Part shown: positions 55,034 through 64,000 of the stretch, piece after piece | How positions within the stretch are numbered: position 1 is the first letter of the stretch | Layout of the letters: each line of letters opens with the position of its first letter | From: Apodemus sylvaticus | Taxonomy: Eukaryota; Chordata; Mammalia; Rodentia; Muridae | Assembly: GCF_947179515.1 (NCBI RefSeq) | Contig: NC_067478.1 | Span: 31,980,805-32,044,804, forward strand | Reading direction: 5' to 3' | DNA length: 64,000 nucleotides | Notes under the pieces: generated by a model | Told to the model about the DNA's origin: nothing | The model's input: only the letters and a program-made list of their open reading frames with translations | Databases searched by the model: none | Program-made: the position numbers and the translations under genes

Positions 55034-57007
55034 TTCTTAATATAAGTCCTGATCCTCTTTCTACAATGTTGCTCTCTGGAGACAGATGGCAATCTTTCTT
55101 AGTTTTGATAATCACATGCCAAATTCATTGATATTTTCTCACTGATATTTGTTATACACCTATTATATCAAATGTATACTTTATTTTATTTTGTTTGTAA
55201 CTTTAACTGCAAATACCAATGAATCTGTGTGCTCATGAAAACTTTCCTGCAAATAAAGTTAGTTTCTTGTTTGGGTGTTTTTGTTTCTGAATTTACCTTT
55301 AACAAAGGTAAATGGGTTCTAGTACGTGCTCAGTTAAACATTTCTCCAGCGCTATTGTTATTGTGCAGTCATCTTCATAGTGTATAAATGATAAATATCT
55401 GCATCTACATTGTTTATGATAAACCTTTATGCTGAAAGTATTCGTAAGTATCCTTATAAATACTTACTTGCAGAAGTGTGAGACAAGCAGTAGTCAATGG
55501 TCTGCAATTTACCTACCCCTGTTGTATAAAACAGTGATGAATGATCCCCTAGGCCAATATTGTCCTTATGAACTCTCTGGCTAGGACTGAAAAAGAATAC
55601 TATGAAATTTTAATATCTAGCTATTAATTGTTATTTATCAAGCTCCACAAACACTAAAAAGGTTCAATATATATATAGACAGCCAGAATAAACAATCCCA
55701 ACCTTGAAGTACAGACTGACCACTCCCAATAAACATGTCCTTCTTTTTGGGGACATCATCGTTGGTATGGTGGCTACTTAGTACACTGTAACAAATTAGC
55801 TAGGCAGGTGGTACAGACCAAGTCTTTCTAAAAACACATAACTGACCTATATAAGGGTCCCTAGAAAATGACTGTGAGAGGCCAGGAAAGGCCACTGGGG
55901 AAGCTGAAACCCCAGGATATTGGAAATGTCAGACCTGTGGGATGATTTCCCAGGACAACGGCAGGTGTGAGAAGAGCTTTTATGAGCCTACAAGATAAGT
56001 AAGAGATGTTTCAGATGATAGAACTGCAGTGGTGGGGCAACCCAAATCCTGTGGAGCCCAGATGATCATGAAAGATTACCAGGCATGGGCAGTGATTTAT
56101 TTACAGTTAAAGTTTGGATTTCTCTGATCATATTGTGTTGGTGTCCTAGTTGTTCCCTATTGGACTAAAACAGTATTTAATCTATTTTGGATTATATAGG
56201 ATCCCACAGTTCCTATGTAGAATCTCTGTATTTTAAAAGAGGCTTTGGACTTTAAAATGTTGACAAAAGTTTGAAAAGTGTAGGATATCACTTCTAAAGT
56301 TATATAAAGAGTATTTATGTAAAGTTATATAAAGAATAATTCAACTTTTAATGTTATATTAATTTTTATGTTGTGATACTAACATGTGATCTTGGGGATA
56401 TTTAAGAAATGAAAGGTTATGGTTTAACACTATTACGTTTACGTTGCTATGAATGTCACAATTCTTAAAATTTCAAACCAGCCTGGATAAAGGTATGAGC
56501 AATATTCAAGAACCTTCCTGCTAATAAGACTTACATGAAGCATAGAAGAAGCCTTACAGGGATTTGCATAGTCAATCCTTCTGCCTTGAATGAATGTAAA
56601 ACATGCATATTTTTCAAGGGATTTGTGGGGCATGGTTTCATTTCACCAATTATAGTACACATTCATTCTTCTGGTACTTGACAAAAAGCTATATCTGTTC
56701 ATCCTGCTCCCCACACATCAAACCCTAAATAACCAACATTGATTCCCACTGACTTGTCAATGCTTGTAAAGTAAAAAGTAATCATTATTTTAAATGTTTT
56801 GTCCATTTCCTAGTGTTTACTTGTTTTGTTTTTAAATTACATCATCACATGAGTGTAGTGTGCAATGTAAAGGTGTTCCTCTGGAATTTCATATACTTAT
56901 GTAATACGAGAATTGCTCCTAAGTCTTTTGTAAGGACAAATAGACATAAACTATACTTTCTCTTATTTATATTTTTCTTAAATAGAAAATATTTTTTCTA
57001 GTATTAT
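55031..57007. other. Mostly unassigned interval; possible dispersed repeat at 55,860-56,280
   Basis: 55,860-56,280 (TGTGAGAGGCCAGGAAAGGC, GAGAAGAGCTTTTATGAGCC, TTACCAGGCATGGGCAGTGA, GTTGGTGTCCTAGTTGTTCC, AAGAGGCTTTGGACTTTAAA) resembles a rodent dispersed repeat that I cannot name. The rest is AT-rich and unrecognised. Confidence 0.4.
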
Positions 57008-57054
57008 ATGTGTGTGCGCGCGTGTGTGTGTGTATGTGTGTGTGTGTGTGTGTG
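57008..57054. repeat. (TG)n microsatellite with CGCG core
   Basis: TGTGTGTGCGCGCGTGTGTG followed by further TG units, alternating throughout. Confidence 0.92.
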
Positions 57055-57215
57055 GTGTATTTGTGGACATGCATGTCATAGTACAGTGTAGAGATCAAAG
57101 GATAATTTTCTTAATTATATTATCACATTCCATTTAAATGTGGATACTGAGGGTAAAATTTAAGTTGTTCAGATTATGTGGCCAGTACCTTTTTCCATTG
57201 AGTCATCTCCCTGGT
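57055..57215 (-). mobile_element. B3-type SINE, antisense, old
   Basis: GTAGAGATCAAAGGATAATTTTC, AAATGTGGATACTGAGGGTAAAATT and CCATTGAGTCATCTCCCTGGT follow the antisense order of a B3-type SINE ending in the box A region. Confidence 0.6.
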
Positions 57216-57669
57216 CTAAAACTATGCTTATTAAACAATGCATCTAATAACTAACTACAGATGTATGTTACTTCCCTAATAACTTTATCATTTTACAAAT
57301 AATTATATCTGAGGTAAATTATTTTACATTTCAATGATTTACTGAAATAAACATAATCAATTTTTAATGTTAACAGCTAAAAATTGTCAGAATAATGTGC
57401 TATAATAAGTCATGTTAGTTTTCTAAATATGATGCAATCTTATTTTTTTAGCCATTGTATCTAAGAATAGTTTGTTAACTATGTAGTATACATTTAGAAT
57501 TTGGAGATGAATATTTTGATACATACCATGCTAAGAGTATCACCTCTGACTTGAAATATGTACTCCATTTTGTAAAATGAGCATCACACAAAAAATGCTT
57601 TCAGTGTTTTTTTAAAATATTAACTGTGATAAAATCTTAAATTTTCTTTCAAATAGCTTCATAAAATTT

Positions 57670-58027
57670 TGTTGGTACTGAGACCTGCGAGGCCTGTGAC
57701 GTCATATAGGCGGCAATTAGAACTATAGGCTTGTTGCCAAGGCAACAGCCGCCATATACCCAGAATTCAATGGCTCACCTTTACCTGTAATTTATGTCAT
57801 CACCCGTATATAACTGGGTAGCGTTTCTCCCCCTCCCTCTTTCTTTCCTTCCTTCTTCCCACCTGCTACCCCTTTTCCCATCTTAAATAAAGTCACACGT
57901 GGAACTGTTTGGCCTGGTGTATCTCATTGCAGCCCAAGTCTCCATCGCATCCCCGCGGCCCAGGCATTGGGCAGACAGGTGACCTGTGCTGCGGAGTAGG
58001 CAGACGACCTGCGTGGAAAAACCAACA
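57670..58027 (+). mobile_element. Solo LTR, second ERVK-type family
   Basis: 358 bp with perfect 7-bp inverted ends (TGTTGGT...ACCAACA). Flanking AATTT is repeated on both sides (57,665-57,669 and 58,028-58,032); as 6-mers AAATTT/AATTTT it has one mismatch. In order on the + strand: TGACGTCA (57,697-57,704), GTTGCCAAGGCAAC (57,733-57,746), GCCGCCATAT, TATATAA (57,807-57,813), a pyrimidine-rich start region, AATAAA (57,886-57,891) and a CpG-containing U5-like end. No internal sequence or second LTR, so it is a recombination product. Not related to the 4.7-kb LTR on inspection. Family unnamed. Confidence 0.88.
57697..57813 (+). promoter_or_regulatory. Intact-looking LTR promoter: CRE, X-box, YY1-like, TATA
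   Basis: TGACGTCA is the full palindromic CRE/ATF site. GTTGCCAAGGCAAC is an RFX-type X-box palindrome, one base off the usual GTTGCCATGG(C/T)AAC. GCCGCCATAT fits a YY1-type core. TATATAA sits about 100 bases after the CRE and 79 before AATAAA. Such an LTR could still start transcripts rightward; activity is inferred. Confidence 0.6.
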
Positions 58028-58059
58028 AATTTTATTATCATTTTTTAGTTGTGTTCACA

Positions 58060-58257
58060 TTTCTATGTGGAGGGGTCGCGGATGGGGTGGAGTATGCACA
58101 TGTGTGCAGTTGCCCACACAGCCCAGAAGAAGATGGATCCCTTAGAACTGGAGTTACAAGATGTTCTGCGCAGCCTGATTATGATATTGGGGTCTTAACC
58201 CAATCCTCTAGAAGAATTATTCTTGCTCTGCACTGCCAACCCATCTCTCTAGCCTCC
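58060..58257 (-). mobile_element. B3-type SINE, antisense
   Basis: GGAGTATGCACATGTGTGCAG, CCCAGAAGAAGATGGATCCC, GAACTGGAGTTACAAGATG and CTGCCAACCCATCTCTCTAGCC: the antisense order of a B3-type SINE through to its promoter head. It lies directly right of the solo LTR. Confidence 0.8.
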
Positions 58258-58425
58258 TTTAAAATGTCTTATACATATTTTTATTCTATTTCTCAAAAAT
58301 TACTTTGCAATTGGATTTCTTATTTACCTTCTATGACTATTTTATGCCCTTCTCAATATTTTGTTCATCCCAGAGAAGGTCCTATTAGGAAACTCAGAAT
58401 TGGGAGGAAGTGGCACATGAATTTA

Positions 58426-58522
58426 GCCCCGCACTAAATGTACAAATATAAAATTTATAGTACATTATGTTTTCAAATTTTATAATAGACACAGAACTAT
58501 AGAGTAAAGGCTTACATGATCT
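58426..58522 (+). repeat. Duplicated 97-bp block, copy 1
   Basis: Matches 59,245-59,341 with three or four differences (GCCCCGCAC/GCCCCACGC at the left end and CAAAT/CACAT inside). The copies are direct and 819 bp apart. No known repeat is recognised in it. Confidence 0.92.
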
Positions 58523-59244
58523 TAAAGAGGAATAGGAGTCGGACATACTTCAGAAATCTCTCAGCCATCAAGCAGAGTCTTGAACCAACCTAGGGACACC
58601 TCAGCCTGTATATACAGTTTCTCTCTCAACCACAAAGTTCTTTCATGATGCTCAGATCTCAGGCTCTTGCATATTTTATTCCTTTGGTTCTTAGGGCATT
58701 CTAAAGTAGAAAAGGAACTCAATGGAGCAGTCAGTGTATGGAAGATAAACAACGACAAGAAAACCAGAAGGGCTACTTTGCACATTCCACTTTAATGGCA
58801 CTTTGAAAAGAAAGGAGAAAAAAAAAAAACAGTTTTAAGGAATTTTGGCCCAAATTAAGCTTTAAGCCTTAAAAACTTGCTATAAAATCAAGCTTTGCCT
58901 CACTTCCTGCTACAAACAGAAGAAAACAAACCTTGCAGCCAGGACAGCAGGAACCTGGCTTTGTGAAATTGCAATCAGAGCGGCTGCTCTGAGCAGCCAG
59001 GATGGCTCTCGAGTGCTTATCTGGGAGTTTGCCACACCATGATGCTTTCAACCGAGTTAGCTCACACCCCCTTCCAAGATGAAATCTGTCTTCTGTGAGA
59101 AACCATCAGCACCATAAGGGTGATAAACCCAAACAAAAGCATCCCTCTTTTTCCCCCAAATCCTATTATGAATTAAATGCATTTTAAAATTGGCTATGTT
59201 GAAGTCAGATGCACAAAGTTATTATATATATAGTGGTCTTGTTT
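58523..59244. other. Unassigned spacer between duplicated blocks
   Basis: 722 bp with a poly(A) run (58,821-58,832) and a GC-richer middle (GCAGCCAGGACAGCAGGAAC, AGAGCGGCTGCTCTGAGCAG; the second contains the palindrome AGAGC...GCTCT). Two minus frames (58,561-58,785 and 58,869-59,051) have no motif. It could be an inserted element of unknown type. Confidence 0.4.
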
Positions 59245-59341
59245 GCCCCACGCTAAATGTACAAATATAAAATTTATAGTACATTATGTTTTCACATTTT
59301 ATAATAGACACAGAACTATAGAGTAAAGGCTTACATGATCT
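59245..59341 (+). repeat. Duplicated 97-bp block, copy 2
   Basis: See copy 1 at 58,426-58,522. Identity ends at ATGATCT in both. Confidence 0.92.
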
Positions 59342-62326
59342 CAGAAAAATAAAGATTCTTTCTTACAACTAAGCCTCTTGGCATTAATACTATGAAATGA
59401 CAAACATGAAGAGAGATCAGACAATATCAGAACAATTAGGATCAAATTTATTATTCTCTTTAAAAATGATGCAGTATATGAAAATCTGAAAACAGGAAAC
59501 TAATCTTTTTAATATGTGTACTTCAAGTTTTTCTTTTAAGGTTTCCACGGAATTCAGTTTACCAAGAAACTCAGCTAAAAGTATTTTTACATATGTGCTA
59601 ATTTACCACATACTACTTTGAAGTTTTAGGAAATAATGTTCAAATTGCTTGCATTTTAATTTGGTCATATTTAAAAATCAGTGGAAATGTTGAATGACTT
59701 AATTTTTCTGAGTGAAGACCACGCTGTACCCAAAGCTTTGCTTTTGTAACATTAAAGAAACTGAAGATTTGTTGAAGATACTTTTTAGAAGACAAAAATT
59801 TTAGCTAGAATAAGTAATTTCTATACATAAGAGAAAATTATTAATTTTATACTGGAAGTTACATCTACAGGCAAATAACTGAAAAAGTGGTCTCTACAGT
59901 TTTTACCTTCCCTTTTATGTGATGGAGTATAAAAAGATGAAAGGGTAGCTTTTGTGTTTACATCTGGAGTATAAAAGCAGCTCAGTATGAGAAACGGACA
60001 TTCCATGAAATACTATGTCAGAAACATTCTCAGTCAGAATTCCAGGAATAGCAAGATGTTAAATAGATAATTAAAATGTCTTCAAGGTTTAAACCATGGG
60101 GACTTAGGGTTTTAATCATGTGGTGTATATTCATCAGAAGTTTTGCTTTCATCTTGGTCAGATTTTGATGCTGTCTTTGGGGGGGAAAAAACCAAACTCT
60201 GTGCTTTCAAAATTCTTTGGTTTGATCAGATTTGATATTAGCATGCTTGGCTCAAATAGCTATGATTTCATTAGATGGCTGGCAGAAGCCTTCAGCAGTG
60301 CTGTCTTGCAGAAGTGTAATGGGCTTCTTCACTGCTGATGAAATTGGAAAGCTGTGGGAACTTCTATGTCTTGGTAGAGGGATTGTGTTACTCATGGCTT
60401 AAGATGCTCTTTCCCTGGGAAGAAATTCAACAGAAGATTGCAGCTAATTACAGCTCTATGTCTAATAGTTTTTCTTCCTAGTAATTTTGTTTAAGTAATG
60501 CAAAAGAGTATGACATTAGAAAGTGGTGTAAATGAATAAAAGAATATTTCATGTCTGCAACATTTATAGCCTCAAAGAACCAGAGCTTGGTAGGTTTCCT
60601 CTTTACAGAGTCTGCCTTCTGTCACCCTGTGTTTTTTATATGTTTTATTGCTGCACTCCTCTGCATCTGTACAGGTCCCACATATCACTGATAATTAGAC
60701 AGCGACATTAAAAAGAATATTCTAATACATTTTTAATAATATTAACTTAGCATTGAAATGTGTTTTTAAGGTAGACATAATATGGTAGTGTATAACTTGA
60801 GGTAGTAAGAATGATCAGAAGCTCATTAAGAAGTCTTTAAAATCTCTCATAGTATTTTTGTTTACCTAAGAAACATATACCTATGTAAATTGAAGTTTTA
60901 GTCTTTCTTAATAATTTGAGTTATAACAGAACAGACATTCCTCAAATTCTGCTGAATGAATTCATTTTGTAAGTAAGATTTAAGTATTTTTTTGATTTCC
61001 CTGTTAATGGAAATCAAATTAAATTCATTATAGAACCAAATGAGTCACGCAATTGAAACATTTCAAAACCCTCCACTGTTTATTCAAAGAAATTAATTTG
61101 TTTAGCTTGTTTGTTACCAAAAGAGAGGAGAAGGGTAGAAAAATACTATCTGTGTTCTTAGTTCACAAATGTAGTGAAGCTGCAGGTAGTATTTGCACCT
61201 CCCTTCAGTTGCTTCACTGCACACACAGGTGAAGAACTCAGTCACTGGAGACTCTGAGGCAGGGTTATTGTTTGGTAGTAAAGCAAAAAACCTTCATGAA
61301 TAATTTGTAGCATAGTATTAGTTAAATCCAGAGAACGAAACTGAGCCTTTTAAAAACATTATTCACAAAGCTAATCTGATTTTTCAGATTTAATAATGTG
61401 TGTTCAAATGTAAAACTTTCTAAAGTATTCTTTAATGATATATATCCATATGTTAAATTGCATAGTGCATAAACATGCTATGCAAACATATATTAAAAAT
61501 TAAGGTAGGTAGGATTGAAGCTTTAAATTTTGATTTGTATTTTGATCAAACCATTCATTCCAAACTTCAAAAAATTGTCTATAAACCTGAAGCAACTGAG
61601 TTTTTTATTAACAATTTTGTCTTTGACACTAGGTTTCTAATCTTGTCAATAACAAAGTTGACTCCCTGGGGGACTTAGGGTTCTTACTTGTACATTTATA
61701 AACCTGGAGATCCTCAGCTTTCTTAGCAAAAACATCCTGATTAGAAAGGACTTCAATAGTTAGGCAATTATTACATGTATGTAATAAATTTAAACATAAA
61801 CAATGAAAACAATTAAAAATCATCAGATGCCCCACCCCAACCCCCAAAAGACTCTCCTTATTGGTTTCCTCAGTATTTCCAGGATGAAGGACTGAGTTTC
61901 ATTATGATATCTACCAAAAGTTCAAGATTTTTTTGAGAAATCTCATGTTGAAGTATCTCCAAATCAGCTGTGATGGCTCTGTGCTCGGTCCCAGCACACA
62001 TCCAGAGGCAGGAGCTGGCCCCATTCTCTCACTAGCTGTCAAATTCTTCCTAATGTCAGAAAAAGCTTCTCTGTTTACCTATTTCCACCCAAATACCCAA
62101 AACTGTCTTATGATTCTTTACAAAAATCTCTTTCACCATGAAATCTAACCTATTGTTTAAAAGATATCTTGGACCTAAGGACAGTTAGAATTAAATATCC
62201 TAATGCAAATTCCGTTAAAATGAATAAGTTACTGCATTTCAATTTCATTGGATTATTGGTTTTATAAGTCTAGGAATACCAAAATAGTCCAAGCCAGAGG
62301 GTGTTCTGGGGAAAAGTGCACAGCCA
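59342..62326. other. Unassigned, repeat-poor interval
   Basis: Nearly 3 kb of AT-rich sequence with no SINE, L1 or LTR that I can recognise and no frame with a motif (longest about 72 codons). Possible conserved non-coding sequence; cannot be judged from one genome. Confidence 0.4.

Positions 62327-62369
<43 letters not shown>
62327..62369. repeat. (CA)n microsatellite
   Basis: An uninterrupted 43-base CA run. Confidence 0.97.
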
Positions 62370-62372
<3 letters not shown>

Positions 62373-64000
62373 CTGAGCAAAATTTTATTAACTAAAATGA
62401 CATTGAGAAAGCTGTGACTTTCCATCAATATGAAGCACATGTTTAATTGACTTTATTTACAATAATTAATGGACTAAACTTAAAATTTTTAATAAAATGC
62501 CATTCATATGTAAATAAGTCAAAATATATTTTCTCATAAACTTTTATTCAATCACTTTGTCATAGCAATTTACTATAATTTCAAATATATTTTAGTTAAT
62601 GTTAATGAAAATTAAAATTAGTGTATTACCCTTCAGCACTTCTAACTCAAATCAGGAACTGTAAATATCTAAGCTTGAATATTTAAAGCAGAAACTCATT
62701 CATAGTAATCAACGTAATTTTTATTTTGCCTTTTTGAGAAATGATCTAAATACTCAATCATTTAGGAATCGAGATTATAATTAAAGCAGTATGCAATTTA
62801 ATGTTAATCAGGAATTATGACTTACAGTACTAAGTAAAAAGATTCAAGTGACTTCCAAACAACAGAAAGAAATCTGAGAACAATCATTTAATAAAGGCTA
62901 TTTTGCCTGGTAGGAAAAGATTGTTAGTTGTAAAAAGAAACCTTTTAAACTAATATGATGAGGTTCATGTAAAAATTAATATTATGCTCTAATGTTCTCT
63001 CTAGTGAGTAGCCTGGGTTGATTTATTCATTTAGGTAATTATGTTCAGCAATATTAGTAATTCACTGTTAAATTGAATTTGGAGAACACACAATAAATTG
63101 AAACTGTAGTCATCTTTCTTTCTCACTATGTAACAAACAGAGATGTATTGATGTTAGTTCTGAGTGTGCTACATAAGTTAAATTCCCTAGACTGCAATTT
63201 GATCAGAAAGCTTTAGACATTTACTTGAGCTATGTGAGGCGTTTGCCATTGGATGGCAGTAAAATTCTGCATCAATCACTTTAAGCAAAGGGAAACTGGG
63301 AAAATAATAGGGCCTTCCTTTTATTATTTAACAGCAGAATGCTGCTTTAAAAGGCAAAGCTCAGGGGGTTGTGTATATTGCAGTATTACCAACTAATTCT
63401 TTAAAGTGTTTTCTCCTCCTGTTCATTAAAAAGGTGAAGCAATTTTGCCAGAATCATTTTAATATTTCTTTATGGCAACAGATTGAGTTCTTGCTTTTCT
63501 CTTAAATAATAGAATACTTATTTTGTATTTTTAAAAGACATTAATAAGATAAAATTAACAAGTGCACGTGATTTAAACCCCTTGAGCATTATCACTGTCT
63601 AAATCATTTTGTGGCTCCGGAGCATGTTTGTGGTTTCTCTCTGTTCAGGCCTCCAGAGGAAGACTTAAAGTGCAGTGAACATGACAATGTATGGGAGAGG
63701 TTTTTAAAAATTTAGACATGGAACAAAACTGGAAAAATCACACGGTAAACTTTGCAGAAGGTGACAAATCCAGCCAATGAAATCTTTCAGTCTGAACAAA
63801 ACATTAAGAGTCAATGTTTTCAAGTCATATTTTATAGACAATGCTGAATTTCTGACCTTAAGATTTCTGGGGGGGAAAATTTGCAGAGGACAAATCTGAA
63901 GGAAACTATCCCTTATTGTAAACCCATTTTGCTTATCACACAAAATTAGCAGCCATAAACAGTACAGAGAGCAAATAACCTGAGATTTGTCTCAAATGCT
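62370..64000. other. Unassigned, repeat-free interval with homeobox-type AT motifs
   Basis: About 1.6 kb without a recognisable transposable element. TAATTA/ATTAAT-type cores are frequent (e.g. ACAATAATTAATGG near 62,460), with TGATTTATT and CACGTG (63,564-63,571 region) also present. No coding frame of interest (79 codons at most, minus strand 63,704-63,943). The texture is that of distal regulatory sequence, but this is a guess. Confidence 0.35.

Overview
This window is mammalian nuclear DNA from a murine rodent, most probably rat. It carries rodent B2, B3, B4-like and B1 SINEs, many L1 copies, and class II (ERVK-type) endogenous retroviral LTRs. Two young L1 copies end in a 3' UTR that I recognise as the rat rather than the mouse form. 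I see no intact host protein-coding gene, no host exon with convincing coding character, no tRNA, rRNA or CRISPR array. The long open frames that make sense are remnants of L1 ORF1 and ORF2. The window is best read as intergenic or deep intronic sequence.

Layout. 0-3.7 kb: a fresh 116-bp tandem duplication, an antisense L1 3' UTR, microsatellites and an LTR-like element. 3.7-11.5 kb: an antisense L1 split at 4734/9870 by a complete 5,135-bp class II endogenous retrovirus with two identical 416-bp LTRs, a tRNA-Lys primer-binding site, a 6-bp target duplication and no coding capacity; a sense ORF2 piece follows. 11.5-18.5 kb: old antisense L1, a B2, then an antisense L1 with ORF2 N-terminus, ORF1 and tandem 5' UTR monomers, and a ~300-bp CTTT tract inside ORF2. 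18.5-22.4 kb: mostly unassigned AT-rich DNA. 22.4-28.3 kb: L1 fragments in alternating orientation, with an LTR-like element that matches the one near 2.5 kb in the opposite orientation. 28.3-36.2 kb: AT-rich DNA with a few SINEs and one L1 3' UTR. 36.2-42.1 kb: an old L1 invaded twice by young L1 copies, one of them inverted by twin priming, both with recognisable target duplications. 42.1-47.3 kb: largely unassigned. 47.3-53.6 kb: antisense and sense L1 pieces, interrupted at 50,227 by a solo LTR related to the full provirus. 53.6-64 kb: mostly repeat-poor AT-rich DNA, with one solo LTR at 57.7 kb, two B3-type SINEs and long TG/CA tracts.

Nothing here works together as a gene system. The biology is that of retroelements landing in one another. 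The standout item is the young non-coding provirus, which keeps every visible cis-acting part (LTRs, primer site, splice donor, leader palindromes and hairpins, purine tract) and no proteins, so it would need enzymes supplied by another element. Family names below are from sequence recognition without database searches; where I could not name a family I say so.
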